DNA from: Myxococcales bacterium
GTDB taxonomy: Bacteria > Myxococcota_A > Polyangia > Nannocystales > Nannocystaceae
Length of the DNA: 64,000 nt
Direction of reading: 5' to 3'
Assembly: GCA_020633295.1 (NCBI GenBank)
Contig: JACKDW010000002.1
Location: 744,001-808,000 of the forward strand
Shown here: one piece after another, positions 44,793-57,148 of the stretch
Position numbering within the stretch: the first letter of the stretch is position 1
How the letters are laid out: each line of letters begins with the position of its first letter
The notes under the pieces: model-generated
What the model was told of the DNA's origin: nothing
Database searches by the model: none
The model's input: only the letters and a program-made list of their open reading frames with translations
Program-made: the position numbers and the translations under genes

Positions 44793-44838
44793 GCGGGCGG
44801 AACCGTATCGCAAGCCCGCGAGCCGCGCAAAACCGACG

Positions 44839-47800
44839 CTAGCGGTCGTGAGAGGTGGGGGCGCCGTATCCCCCGCCCCCCGGGGTCTCGAGGCGGACCC
44901 GATCGCCGGCCGCGACCTCGAGCTCGATCCGGCCCGGGATCTCGCGGCCGTTGTGCAGGTTGCGCCCCCGCGCCCCCGCGCCCCCCCCGTCGAGGCCGAA
45001 GGGCGCGCGCTCGCGTCGCTCGCTCAAGATCGCCACGGTCACCGGCCGCAGGAACTCGAGCTCGCGGATCACCCCGTCACCGCCGGCGAGCCGACCCGCG
45101 CCGCCGGAGCCCCGACGCCGCGCGAAGGCCCGCACGCGCACGGGGTAGCGCGACTCGAGCACCTCGGGGTCGGTGATGCGCGTGTTCGTCATGTGGGTGT
45201 GAACGCAGGAGGCCCCCGGCGCGCCCGCGGTCGCGCCCGCGCCCCCGCCGATGGTCTCGTAGTAGCCGAAGTCATCGGCGCCAAAGGTCAGGTTGTTCAT
45301 GGTCCCCTGGCTCGCGGCCGCGAGGCCGAGCGCGCCGAGCAGGACGTCGACGACGCGCTGCGCGGTCTCGACGTTGCCGGCGGCCACGGCGAGACCGGGC
45401 TCCGGGGCCAGGAGACAGCCGTCGGGGATCCGCAGCGTGACGGGCCGCAGGCAGCCCTCGTTGAGCGGGATCGGCCGGCGCGCCAGCAGCCGCAGGACGT
45501 AGAGCGTGGCCGCGACGGTCACCGCCCGCGGCGCGTTGAGGTTGCCCCGCCGCTGCTGCGGCCCGGTGCCCGCGAAGTCGATGTCCATGCGCGGCCCGGC
45601 GATCGTGACGCGGACGCGGATCGGCGTGCCGTCGTCCATCGCGTCTTCGAACCGGCGCGCGCCCGGCTCGAGCGCCGCGATCGCCTCGGCGACGCAGGCG
45701 GCCCCGTGGTCCTGGACGTGGCGCATGTAGGCCGTGACCTCGGCGAGCCCGCGCTCGCGCGCGAGCGCCAGCAGGGCGCGCGCGCCGGCCTGGTTGGCGG
45801 CGAGCTGCGCCCGCAGGTCGGCGAGGTTCTCCTCCGGGCTGCGCGCCGGATACGGCCCGCCGCGCAGCAGGCCCAGGAGGCCCGCGCGATCGAGCGCGCC
45901 GCCGCGGACGATCGGCACGGCCCGCAGGACGACGCCCTCCTGCTCGAGCGAGGTCGAGCGCGGCGGCATCGAGCCCGGGCAGACGCCGCCGACGTCGGCG
46001 TGGTGGCCGCGGCTCGCGGTGAAGAAGCGCAGCGCGCCGCGCTCGTCGTGCACCGGGGAGATCACCGTGATGTCGGGCAGGTGCGAGCCGCCGGCCGCCG
46101 GATCGTTGGTCGCGAACACCTCGCCGGGCTGCGGGCGCGGGTGAGCCGCGAGCACGCCGCGGATCGACTCGCTCATGGCGCCGAGGTGGACCGGGATGTG
46201 CGGCGCGTTGGCGACCAGGCCGCCCTCGCGATCGAAGACGGCGCAGGAGAAGTCGAGGCGCTCGCGGATGTTCGTCGACATCGCGGTGCGCTGGAGGACG
46301 ACGCCCATCTCCTCGGCGATCGCCATGAAGCGGTTGCCCATGATCTCGAGGCGCACGGGGTCCGGCGCCGCGTCGCCGGCGGTCGGCGCCGCGCCCCCGC
46401 GTTCTTCTTCTGTGTCCCCAAGAACAGGTCGATCATCGCGCGCGATCAGGCAGCCGCCAGCGGCCTGCTCCATGCGCCAGCCGGGGTCGAGGACGATGGT
46501 CGCGGTCGCCTCGAGGATCAGCGCGGGGCCCTCGAGCGCCGTCTCCCCGGGCGCGGTGAACAGGGTCTCCCGCAGGCGCACAGGCACGCGCTCGTGCCGG
46601 CGCCCGTCGGCCCACAGCGTGACGTGCTCCGGCAGCGACCCGCGGTCCTCGCCTGGCCGCGCCTGCGTCGCGAGCTCGCCGCGCGACGCGTCGGGCTCGC
46701 CCGCGGCGCCCAGCTCCACGCGCGCGCGCACCAGCTCCACGGGGTGCTCGGGCCGCGCGTAGCCGAAGGCACGCCGGTGCGCGGCCACGAAGCGCGCGCG
46801 CAGCTCCTCCAGCGCGTCGCGCTCGTCCTCGTCGTCGGGCAGCGGCTCCGGCAGCGCGATCGTCAGCGGCGTCTGGGTCCCGCGGTAGCGAAGGTCGACG
46901 CGACGGGTCACGCGGATCGCGTCGGGCGCGGCGCCGTCGTCCTCGAGCGCCGCGCGGCCGCGGGCGATGAGCGCCTCGAAGGTCGGCGTGAGCTCGCGCA
47001 GCGCCCCCGGCTCGAGCGCGCGCCGGCCCGCGTCCGCCTCGCCGTGCCAACCGAGGCGCGCGACGCCGATGCCGTTGGCCGAGAGCACGCCGGCGAGCGG
47101 GTGAAACACGAGCGTGCGCACGCCGAGCTCGCGGGCGACCGCGCAGGCGAACTGCCCCCCCGCGCCGCCGAACACGATCATCGCGTGCTCGCGGACGTCG
47201 TGCCCGCGCGCGACCGAGACGGCCCGGATCGCGGCGGCCATGCTCGACGCGGCCACGGCGAAGAAGCCCTGCGCGACCGCCGGCGCGCTCAAACCTGTCT
47301 TCTCGGACAACCGTTCGAGGGCCGCGTCGACGCGCGCGCGCGCGAGCGGGAACGGGAAGCGGTGGGGGAGGATGCGCCCGAGCGCGAGGCTGATGTCGGT
47401 GAGCGCGAGCGGTCCGGCGCCGGGGCGGCCGTAGCACAGCGGGCCCGGGTCGGCGCCGACGCTCTGCGGCCCGACGGAGAAGCGGCGACCGTCGTAGGCG
47501 CAGATCGAGCCGCCGCCGGCCGCGACGGTATGCAGCGCGAGCATCGGCGTCCGCACGCGCACGCCGGCGACGCGCGTCTCGTAGCTGCGCTCGAACTCGC
47601 CGGCGTGGCGACAGACGTCGGTGGACGTGCCGCCCATGTCGAAGCCGATCACCTGCCCAAGCCCCAGGCGCCGCGCGAGCTCGGCGACCGCGACGACGCC
47701 GCCCGCAGGGCCGGAGACGATCGCGTCGCGTCCGCGAAAGCGCGACGCGTCGCACAGGTCCCCGCTCGACTGCATGAAGTGCAGCCGCGAGCCCGGGAGC

Positions 47801-48480
47801 GCGGCGGCGAGGCGACCGACGCGGGCGCGCAGCGGCGGGGTCAGGTACGCGTCGGTGACCGCGGTCTCGGCCCGCGCGAGCAGCCCGAGGCCGCCGGAGA
47901 CCTCGTGCGAGAGCGTGACGTGGCCGAAGCCGCAGGTCCGCGCGAGCGCGGCGAGCTCGCGCTCGAGCGCCTTGCCGGCCGGGGTGTAGGCGTGCAGCAC
48001 CGCGATCGCCAGGCTCCGCACGCCCCGCGCGAACATGGCGCGAAAGTCATGTTGCAGCGCGCGCGGGTCCGGGCGCGCGAGCAGCTCGCCGGCGGGCGAG
48101 ACGCGCGCGTCGACCTCGAGCACCTCCTCGCACAGCGGCGCGGGCTTCTCGATGGCGAGCGCGAACAGCTGCGGCCGCGCCTGGTCGCCGATCTCGAGCA
48201 GATCGCCGAAGCCGCGCGTGATCACGAGCCCGACGCGCGCGCCGGCTCGCTCGAGCAGCGCGTTCGTGGCGACCGTGGTGCCCATGCGCACCGTGAGCCC
48301 GCCGGGGAGCGGCGCGCCGTCGGGGAGCCCGAGCAGCTGGCGGATCGCGGCGAGCGGCGCGTCGTCCGAGGACAGCAGCTTGGCGACGCGCAGGCGCCCC
48401 GCGGGGTCGCGCGCGACGCAGTCGGTGAAGGTGCCGCCGCGGTCGATGAAGAAGCGCCAGCCGGGGGTGTCGTCAGCCAC
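44839..48480 (-). CDS. Fused hydantoinase A/B (5-oxoprolinase type)
   Basis: ATP-dependent opening of 5-oxoproline or a hydantoin ring; cytosolic. 1,213 residues, the length of single-chain 5-oxoprolinases. HyuA half: [96 protein letters not shown] (actin-like ATP sites). HyuB half from about residue 705: [71 protein letters not shown] and the terminal [11 protein letters not shown]. Two dyad copies lie in it: one encoding LSEKTG near residue 391 and one in the linker near 684-690. It supplies glutamate from pyroglutamate; no glutathione gene is nearby. Confidence 0.92.
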   Translation of the reverse strand: MADDTPGWRFFIDRGGTFTDCVARDPAGRLRVAKLLSSDDAPLAAIRQLLGLPDGAPLPGGLTVRMGTTVATNALLERAGARVGLVITRGFGDLLEIGDQARPQLFALAIEKPAPLCEEVLEVDARVSPAGELLARPDPRALQHDFRAMFARGVRSLAIAVLHAYTPAGKALERELAALARTCGFGHVTLSHEVSGGLGLLARAETAVTDAYLTPPLRARVGRLAAALPGSRLHFMQSSGDLCDASRFRGRDAIVSGPAGGVVAVAELARRLGLGQVIGFDMGGTSTDVCRHAGEFERSYETRVAGVRVRTPMLALHTVAAGGGSICAYDGRRFSVGPQSVGADPGPLCYGRPGAGPLALTDISLALGRILPHRFPFPLARARVDAALERLSEKTGLSAPAVAQGFFAVAASSMAAAIRAVSVARGHDVREHAMIVFGGAGGQFACAVARELGVRTLVFHPLAGVLSANGIGVARLGWHGEADAGRRALEPGALRELTPTFEALIARGRAALEDDGAAPDAIRVTRRVDLRYRGTQTPLTIALPEPLPDDEDERDALEELRARFVAAHRRAFGYARPEHPVELVRARVELGAAGEPDASRGELATQARPGEDRGSLPEHVTLWADGRRHERVPVRLRETLFTAPGETALEGPALILEATATIVLDPGWRMEQAAGGCLIARDDRPVLGDTEEERGGAAPTAGDAAPDPVRLEIMGNRFMAIAEEMGVVLQRTAMSTNIRERLDFSCAVFDREGGLVANAPHIPVHLGAMSESIRGVLAAHPRPQPGEVFATNDPAAGGSHLPDITVISPVHDERGALRFFTASRGHHADVGGVCPGSMPPRSTSLEQEGVVLRAVPIVRGGALDRAGLLGLLRGGPYPARSPEENLADLRAQLAANQAGARALLALARERGLAEVTAYMRHVQDHGAACVAEAIAALEPGARRFEDAMDDGTPIRVRVTIAGPRMDIDFAGTGPQQRRGNLNAPRAVTVAATLYVLRLLARRPIPLNEGCLRPVTLRIPDGCLLAPEPGLAVAAGNVETAQRVVDVLLGALGLAAASQGTMNNLTFGADDFGYYETIGGGAGATAGAPGASCVHTHMTNTRITDPEVLESRYPVRVRAFARRRGSGGAGRLAGGDGVIRELEFLRPVTVAILSERRERAPFGLDGGGAGARGRNLHNGREIPGRIELEVAAGDRVRLETPGGGGYGAPTSHDR
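46410..46429 (+). repeat. 20-bp dyad motif copy in the HyuA-HyuB linker (CTGTGTCCCCAAGAACAGGT)
   Basis: It is on the strand opposite to the gene and encodes PVLGDT in the low-complexity segment ([17 protein letters not shown] follows) joining the two halves of the fused enzyme, where an insertion would be tolerated. Confidence 0.6.
47293..47312 (-). repeat. 20-bp dyad motif copy inside the HyuA part (GGTTGTCCGAGAAGACAGGT)
   Basis: Encodes LSEKTG in the coding direction, nearly the same peptide as the enolase copy (VSEKTD) and in the same frame relative to the motif. Confidence 0.6.
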
Positions 48481-48530
48481 GCGCGCTCAACTCCCGGCTC
48501 GCGCCCGCGCGGTCGGGCGACGCCCCGCGC

Positions 48531-49088
48531 TCACCGCTCGCGATCCCGCCCGCGCCCGCGCGCGTGGTCACGCTCGAGGTACTCGCGCGCCCGCTTCACG
48601 TAGGAGCGCCAGCTGTGCACGATCCACTCGCGGTCCTTCTCGGTGCACTCCCGCACGACCCGCATCGGGTTGCCCATCACCAGCGTGCCGGCGCGGACGA
48701 CCTTGCCCGGGGGCACGAGCGTGCCGGCGGCGACGAACGCCCAGGGCTCGACGACCGCGTTGTCGAGCAGGATCGAGCCCATGCCGATCAGGCAGTCGTC
48801 GCCGACCGTGCAGCCGTGCAGCAGCGCGTTGTGACCGACGGTGACGCGCGCGCCGACCGTCGTCCGCGACTCGCCCTCGGTCGCGTGGATGGTGGTCCCG
48901 TCCTGAATTGACGTCTGCGCGCCGATGACGATCGGCGCGTCGTCCCCGCGCAGCGTGACGTTGGGCCACACGCTCGACTCTGGCCCAACGGTCACGTCGC
49001 CGATCAGCACGGCGGCGGAGTGAATGAACGCGCGCGCGTCGATGCGCGGCGCGACGCCGGCGAAGCTCTCGATCCAGTGTCTGTCCAC
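48531..49088 (-). CDS. Gamma-class carbonic anhydrase family protein
   Basis: Left-handed beta-helix protein of 185 residues, trimeric in the family, with hexapeptide turns (VLIGDVTVGPESSVWPNVTL, ARVTVGHNALLHGCTVGDDC, LIGMGSILLDNAVVEPWAFV). The three zinc ligands are in place: His of IHATEGES and the two of VGHNALLHG. Activity as a true carbonic anhydrase or as a YrdA/PaaY-like thioesterase helper cannot be separated by sequence. GTG start at 49086-49088; a C-terminal Arg/Asp-rich tail is extra. It sits 57 bases downstream of the kinase gene on the same strand. Confidence 0.9.
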   Translation of the reverse strand: MDRHWIESFAGVAPRIDARAFIHSAAVLIGDVTVGPESSVWPNVTLRGDDAPIVIGAQTSIQDGTTIHATEGESRTTVGARVTVGHNALLHGCTVGDDCLIGMGSILLDNAVVEPWAFVAAGTLVPPGKVVRAGTLVMGNPMRVVRECTEKDREWIVHSWRSYVKRAREYLERDHARGRGRDRER

Positions 49089-49145
49089 GGCACGCTCCCT
49101 GTGTCTGTGGTCCCCTGCGGGCGACGCGGGGCCGCCCGCGTCCGC

Positions 49146-50495
49146 TCAGCCGCCGACGAAGATGTAGGCGACGAGCAGCACGAGCAGCACCGCGAGGAAC
49201 GCGACCACGTAGAGCAGCGGGTTGGTCTCGCTGCCCGTCGGCTTCGGCGGCTTGTCGACGACGCCGTCGCTCACGCTCGCGTCCTCGATGCCGAGCTCGT
49301 CGTGGATCGAGGACAGGGTCGGCAGCTCGTCGCCGCGCGGCAGCGGCGAGGGCGTCGGCGTCCCGGTGCCCGCGGTGAAGTTCTCGATGTTGATCGGCTT
49401 CGAGGCGTCGAGCACCGGCGTGTGGACCACGGGGATCGCCCCGGTCTTCTGGGGGTCCTCCTCGACGCCGAGGGAGCGGAAGTTGATCATCTCCTCGTTG
49501 ATGAGGTTGATGATCAGGTTGTGGCCGCCGGGGGACTTCTCCTCCTTGGCCTTCTCCTCCTGCTCGCGCCGCTCCGCGTCCTTGAGCGCGCGGATCGGCC
49601 GGATGAACTCGATGACGTCCCGGGGCGAGACCTTCATCCGGTTCTCGAACAGGAACTCGAGCAGCGCGTCGGCGAAGGCGTCGGCGCTCTGGAAGCGCTC
49701 GTCGAGGCTGGCGGCGAGCGCCTTGCCGACGATGCGCTCGAGCTCCGGCGGCACGCGCGGGTTGTAGGTGCGGATGCTGGGCACCTGTGCGCGGCGGACG
49801 AGCGCGATGGTCTCGAAGTCGTTCTTGCCCTTGAACAGGCGCCGCCCCGTCAGCATCTCGAACGCGAGGATGCCGACCGAGAACACGTCGGCGCGGGCGT
49901 CGACCTCGTTGCCGTGAGCCGCCTCTGGGGACAGGTAGCTGTACTTGCCCTTGACGACGCCGGGGTCGGTCGACTCGACCTGCGTGGTCGCCTTGGCGAG
50001 GCCGAAGTCGGTGACCTTGACCTCGCCGTGCCACGAGAGGAGGATGTTCGGCGGCGAGATGTCGCGGTGGACGATCCCGAACGGCTTGCCGGCCTCGTCG
50101 CGCTGGATGTGGGCGTACTGCAGCCCGCGGAGGATCTCGGCGAGGATCCAGACCGTCAGGCGCACGGGGATGTGGTTGCCGCGCTTGGCCTGGTGCTCGA
50201 GCAGGGTCTTGATGTTCGTCCCCTCGACGAACTCCATGACGATGAAGTAGGAGTTCTCTCCTTCACCGATATCGAACACGGAAACGATGTTCGAGTGATC
50301 GAGCCGGAGGCTGATGCGCGCCTCGTCGAGGAACATCTGGACGAACCGAGGGTCCTTGATGAGCCCAGGAAGAATGCGCTTGATCGCGACCTTCTTCTTG
50401 AAGCCCGCCATCGTCTCGGACTCCGCGACATAGACCTCGGCCATGCCGCCAGCGTCGAGCCGGTACAAGGGACGGTAGCGCTGCTGAGAACTCAT
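49146..50495 (-). CDS. Ser/Thr protein kinase with C-terminal membrane anchor
   Basis: 449 residues. The kinase domain begins at the very N-terminus: RLDAGGMAEVYVAESE (Gly loop), VAIKRILPGL, GIVHRDISPPNILLSWHGEV (catalytic loop), VKVTDFGLAKA, KYSYLSPEAAHG (activation segment, APE replaced by SPEA), VDARADVFSVGILAFEMLTG. After about residue 310 a charged, then Pro/Thr/Asp-rich linker leads to a single TM helix at the extreme C-terminus (LYVVAFLAVLLVLLVAYIF), so it is a tail-anchored cytosolic kinase with almost nothing outside. It is preceded on the same strand by the DUF3108 gene and followed by the carbonic anhydrase gene; whether they are functionally linked is unclear. Confidence 0.92.
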   Translation of the reverse strand: MSSQQRYRPLYRLDAGGMAEVYVAESETMAGFKKKVAIKRILPGLIKDPRFVQMFLDEARISLRLDHSNIVSVFDIGEGENSYFIVMEFVEGTNIKTLLEHQAKRGNHIPVRLTVWILAEILRGLQYAHIQRDEAGKPFGIVHRDISPPNILLSWHGEVKVTDFGLAKATTQVESTDPGVVKGKYSYLSPEAAHGNEVDARADVFSVGILAFEMLTGRRLFKGKNDFETIALVRRAQVPSIRTYNPRVPPELERIVGKALAASLDERFQSADAFADALLEFLFENRMKVSPRDVIEFIRPIRALKDAERREQEEKAKEEKSPGGHNLIINLINEEMINFRSLGVEEDPQKTGAIPVVHTPVLDASKPINIENFTAGTGTPTPSPLPRGDELPTLSSIHDELGIEDASVSDGVVDKPPKPTGSETNPLLYVVAFLAVLLVLLVAYIFVGG

Positions 50496-50807
50496 GATGT
50501 TCGCGTCGTCGAAGCGTCGAGAGCGTCGGGGGGCGATGCCCCCAAGGCGGGGAGTGTATCAAAATCCCGGGCTACCAGCGTCGTCTCGTCCACGGGTTTC
50601 TCGCGGGCTTCCGCGAGCGACGCCGGGGGAGACGCCCCCCACTCTCGCCCGCGCCGCAATTCCGCGCGATCGACCGAGACCTGCGGTGAGGGTCGCGCCT
50701 GCGGTCGCGGGAGCCGTCGCGCCTCCGGTCGCGCCTCCGATCGATCCTCCAGTAGCACCCCTGGGAGCAACGGACGCCGCGGCCGAAAGACCTCGCGAGC
50801 AGTTTCG
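50496..50807. other. Intergenic region upstream of the tail-anchored kinase
   Basis: 312 bases with no gene. A locally A/T-richer spot on the minus strand (GGGATTTTGATACACT, 50553-50568) could be the kinase -10 region. At 50690-50755 degenerate 12-bp units related to GTCGCGCCTCCG occur. Confidence 0.4.
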
Positions 50808-52016
50808 CTATGGCGCCGTCGGCTCCGCCTCGTCCTCGGGGGGATCGTACTGCGTGAGGATGAGACGTATGACCCCGAGCCACATGTCGCTCTCGAGCAC
50901 GAGCGGGATGCGTCGCTCGTCGCCGCTGACCCAGACGCGCAGCTGGTAGGTGCGCTTGCCCGGGATCGCGGCGCCGTGGGCGTCGACGCGGGTGATCACG
51001 CCCTCGAGCTCGTAGACCTTGTCTGGGTCGACGCCGAGCGCCGTGCCGATCGTCGGCATGGACTCCAGCGGCGACGGCCCGCGCCCGGTGATGTCGACCC
51101 GGAGTAACGTGCGGCCGTCGAGCGCGTAGATCTTCGCCGTCTCGCCCGCCTTGAGCTCGAGCGAGCGGACCCAGGCCATGGTCGCGAGCGAGTCGTAGGT
51201 GTCGACCGGGACCGTGCGCTCGACCCGGCGCGACTGGTCGTCTCGTCGGTCGACGATCTCGACGTAGCCGCGGCCCATGTAGCGCGACGTCGTCTCGCGC
51301 CGCTTGTAGCGACCGGGGAGGCCGTCGCGCTTGATCGTCGCGACCGTCCGCACCGGCGCGCCGGTGTACGCGTCGACGAGGTGCTCGAGCTCGTAGGTGA
51401 TCGTCGTCAGCAGCGCGACGACGCCGCTCGTGCGCGCGAAGGCGTTCAGCTTGACGAGCGGGGGGCCGCCCTCGGGATCGGGCTCGCGCGATACCACGCC
51501 GGCCTCCGCGATCCCGGTCGGGTTGCCGCTGAAGAACACGTCATACCGAAACCGCTCGCCCGGCCGGAGCGAGGGCCCGAGCGGCGGCGGTCGCTTGCCC
51601 GCGCTCGGGCGACGCGTGTGATCTTCGAACTGCGGCTGGAGCAGACTCGCGCCCCACCCGAGCAGCGGCGCGGGCTCGGCTCCACGCATGCGCGGGCTCG
51701 GCCGCTGTCGACCTTGCACGTGCGGGTGCCCGGTCCTCGGCAAGCGCGAGTCGTCGAACGCGAGCGAGTGCTCCGGCGGCACCTGACGACGCGGCGTGCG
51801 AGCGCGCGGCTCCGCCTTCGCTGCGGGCTTGCTCGAGGTCGGCTTCCCCCTGCCCGCGGGCGCCGGCGCTCGCCCTGGCGCGTCGGCGGCGGCGAGCTCG
51901 TCAGCGCGACTATTCGCACGGGCCTCGGCTCCTCCCACGCACGCGAGCACCAACGCCGCGCCCGCGACCCAGCGCGCCGCGCCTGACAGGCCCTCGCGTA
52001 CTCGCCCGCACCGCAC
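50808..52016 (-). CDS. DUF3108-domain exported protein
   Basis: 402 residues from GTG 52014-52016. An N-terminal signal (GAARWVAGAALVLACVGGAEARA) could be a Sec signal or, less well, a lipobox (VLAC). About 120 disordered Pro/Arg/Ala-rich residues follow. The C-terminal 230 residues match DUF3108: RPGERFRYDVFFSGNPTGIA, VVALLTTITYELEHLVDAYT, YEIVD-type strands, KAGETAKIYALDGRTLLRVD, and KRTYQLRVWVSGDERRIPLV. The domain occurs in envelope proteins, often beside LPS or lipoprotein transport genes; no biochemical role is known to me. Divergent from pdxA with a 181-base gap. Confidence 0.75.
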   Translation of the reverse strand: MRCGRVREGLSGAARWVAGAALVLACVGGAEARANSRADELAAADAPGRAPAPAGRGKPTSSKPAAKAEPRARTPRRQVPPEHSLAFDDSRLPRTGHPHVQGRQRPSPRMRGAEPAPLLGWGASLLQPQFEDHTRRPSAGKRPPPLGPSLRPGERFRYDVFFSGNPTGIAEAGVVSREPDPEGGPPLVKLNAFARTSGVVALLTTITYELEHLVDAYTGAPVRTVATIKRDGLPGRYKRRETTSRYMGRGYVEIVDRRDDQSRRVERTVPVDTYDSLATMAWVRSLELKAGETAKIYALDGRTLLRVDITGRGPSPLESMPTIGTALGVDPDKVYELEGVITRVDAHGAAIPGKRTYQLRVWVSGDERRIPLVLESDMWLGVIRLILTQYDPPEDEAEPTAP

Positions 52017-52197
52017 CGTCGTTCATGGTAGGATGCCTCGCCGCCCGCGCCAATCTTATCTTTACGCGACCGTCCGCTGCCCGAACGAGTCACCCGCGCG
52101 AGGGCGATCGCAGCGCCTCCCCGCGCCTCCCTTTCGGTCCTGGTCGGGAGTACACGCCGGCGCGCGCGCCACTGCCCCAGCCTACCCGCACCCGCGC

Positions 52198-53178
52198 ATG
52201 AATCCGCGTCCTCCGAAGCGCCGTGGCCCTCGCCTCATCCTGACCCAGGGAGATCCGGAGGGCATTGGACCCGAACTGCTGCTGCACGTCGCCGCCGCCG
52301 GCGCGCTCGAGGAGGGGGACCGCGTCGTCGCCGATCGCTCGGTGCTGCGCCGGCTCGCCACGCACCTCGGCACCGAGTGGGGCGATCGCGGCTTCGAGGC
52401 GATCGAGCCGCTGATCGTGCGCGTCCCCGGCGTCAGCCGCTCGCTCGGGCAGGTCGCCGCGCTCACGCACGCGGTCGACCTCGTGCTCGAGGACCCCGAC
52501 GGCCACGCGCTGGTGACCGCGCCGATCGACAAGGCGCGCTGCCGCGACGAGGGCTTCGAACACCCCGGGCACACCGAGTACCTGGCTCATCGGGCAGGCG
52601 TTGAAGAGTACGCGATGCTGATGGTCGGGCCGCGCCTGCGGGTGGTGCTCGCGACGATCCACGTGCCGCTGCGCGCGGTCGCCGAGCTGCTGACCAACGG
52701 CGCGATCGCGACGGCCGGGCGCCTGCTGGCGACCGCGCTCGACGAGCACTTCGGGATCCCGCGCCCGCGGATCGGCGTGCTCGGGCTCAACCCGCACGCG
52801 GGCGAGCGCGGGCTGCTCGGGCACGAGGAGCGCGACGTCATCGCGCCGGCCGTGCACGCGCTGCAGAGCTGGGCCGAGGAGTCCCAGCGCCCCTACAGCT
52901 TCGTCGGGCCGATGGCGGCGGACACCGCGTTCCCGCTGCACGCCGGCGGCGAGTACGACGGCCTGGTCGCGATGTATCACGACCAGGGGCTCGGGCCGTT
53001 CAAGCTGCTGCACATGAGCGACGGCGTGAACATGACGCTCGGGCTGCCGTTCATGCGCACCTCGCCGGACCACGGGACCGCGCGCGACATCGCGGGCCTC
53101 GGGCTCGCGAACCCCGCGAGCATGCTCGCCGCGGTCGCGCTCGCGCGCGGCCGCCTGCCGCGCGCGCGCCGAGACTGA
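52198..53178 (+). CDS. pdxA: 4-hydroxythreonine-4-phosphate dehydrogenase
   Basis: Oxidises 4-phosphohydroxy-L-threonine in the DXP-dependent vitamin B6 route. 326 residues from ATG 52198; upstream frame is Arg/Pro-rich and opposite to the DUF3108 start. Motifs: LTQGDPEGIGPELLL, VTAPIDKARC, GFEHPGHTEYLAH (metal His), LNPHAGERGLLGHEE (metal His), GPMAADTAF, YHDQGLGPFKLLHM (metal His) and LPFMRTSPDHGTARDI. UvrA begins 16 bases after the stop, so the pair is probably one transcription unit. Confidence 0.94.
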   Translation: MNPRPPKRRGPRLILTQGDPEGIGPELLLHVAAAGALEEGDRVVADRSVLRRLATHLGTEWGDRGFEAIEPLIVRVPGVSRSLGQVAALTHAVDLVLEDPDGHALVTAPIDKARCRDEGFEHPGHTEYLAHRAGVEEYAMLMVGPRLRVVLATIHVPLRAVAELLTNGAIATAGRLLATALDEHFGIPRPRIGVLGLNPHAGERGLLGHEERDVIAPAVHALQSWAEESQRPYSFVGPMAADTAFPLHAGGEYDGLVAMYHDQGLGPFKLLHMSDGVNMTLGLPFMRTSPDHGTARDIAGLGLANPASMLAAVALARGRLPRARRD

Positions 53179-53194
53179 GCCTGGCCGCCTCGAC

Positions 53195-56125
<2,931 letters not shown>

Positions 56126-56143
56126 ACGACGGGCCGACGCGGC

Positions 56144-56890
56144 TTATGTCAGCGCCTGGAGCCCGTCGAGGTCGAGCAGCACCACCGAGCGCCCGTCGAG
56201 GTTGAGCAGGTTCTTCTTTTTAAACTGCGCGAGCGTGAGCGAGATCGTCTCGCGCGTGGAGCCGATCAGGTTCGCCATCTCTTGATGCGTGATCTTGAGC
56301 CCGATCTGCATGCCGACGTCGTTCTCGACGCCGTACTCGCGCCCGAGGTCGAGCAGCAGCGCGGCCAGCTTCGCGTGGACGTCGCGGAACACGAGGTGCT
56401 CGAGCTTGGTCTCCATCTCGCGGCGGCGCGCGCCGATGATGGCGGCGAATTTGAACGCGAGCGCGGCGTCGGCGAGCAGCAGCTCGCGCATCCGCTCGGC
56501 CGGCAGCTCGGTGATGATGGCGTTCTTCATCGCCTCCGCCATCTCCTCGCGCGGCTGGGCCTCGAACACGCACAGCTCGCCGAACAGCTGGCCGGCGCCG
56601 CGATAGGCCAGGGTCAGCTCCTTGCCGTCCCGCGACACCTTGCTGCACTTGACGCGCCCGCCGTTGATAAAGAACACGCGGTCGCCGGGGTCGCCGGGGA
56701 GATAGATGATCTGGCGGCGCCGGATCTCGCGTATCTCGATGTCCGCGACGAGCTCCGAGAGCTGCTGGGGCGGCATCCCCTCAAAGAACGGGACCTTGCG
56801 GAGGTACCAAAGCGCGCGTTTATCGTCTCGGGAGGCTTGTTCTGCTGCAGGCACGGTTTCGCCCCTACGGTACGGAATCTCACGAATCAC
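56144..56890 (-). CDS. Crp/Fnr-family transcriptional regulator
   Basis: 248 residues from GTG 56888-56890. An N-terminal cyclic-nucleotide-binding fold (about 30-145: PFFEGMPPQQLSELV, YLPGDPGDRVFFINGGRVKC, AYRGAGQLFGELCVFEAQPR) is followed by the dimer helix (FKFAAIIGARRREMETKLEH) and a Crp-type helix-turn-helix (LKITHQEMANLIGSTRETIS, LTLAQFKKKNLLNLDGRSVV). The phosphate cassette FGELCVFEAQPREEMAEA is close to that of CRP but lacks the RAA/RSA pair, so cAMP binding is doubtful. No FNR-type Cys cluster. Convergent with uvrA and 258 bases from the divergent nucleotidase gene. Confidence 0.9.
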   Translation of the reverse strand: MIREIPYRRGETVPAAEQASRDDKRALWYLRKVPFFEGMPPQQLSELVADIEIREIRRRQIIYLPGDPGDRVFFINGGRVKCSKVSRDGKELTLAYRGAGQLFGELCVFEAQPREEMAEAMKNAIITELPAERMRELLLADAALAFKFAAIIGARRREMETKLEHLVFRDVHAKLAALLLDLGREYGVENDVGMQIGLKITHQEMANLIGSTRETISLTLAQFKKKNLLNLDGRSVVLLDLDGLQALT

Positions 56891-57148
56891 CGCAATCGGA
56901 TTACTCGGGCTGGCGGAAACGCGCCGCTGGGGCGTGAATTCGCGCGCTTTCGCGGACGCGGCGCGCCCCCGGTGGCGACTTGCATCTACAAATTCGACCG
57001 CGGCCGCGCGCCCGGGCGTCGCGACGGACGCGCGCGTGCTCTGGCGAATCCGCGTCGTCGCGCGCGCGCGCGAGGTCCAGACGGGCGACCGCGACGGTCG
57101 TCAACCCGAGACAGACGCGCCGCGCCAGCCTGATATCCTGACAAACCG

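Noticed and set aside
44791..48603. 1,270-residue plus-strand frame opposite the HyuA-HyuB gene
   Set aside because: Arg/Ala-rich shadow; the minus strand encodes a complete oxoprolinase.
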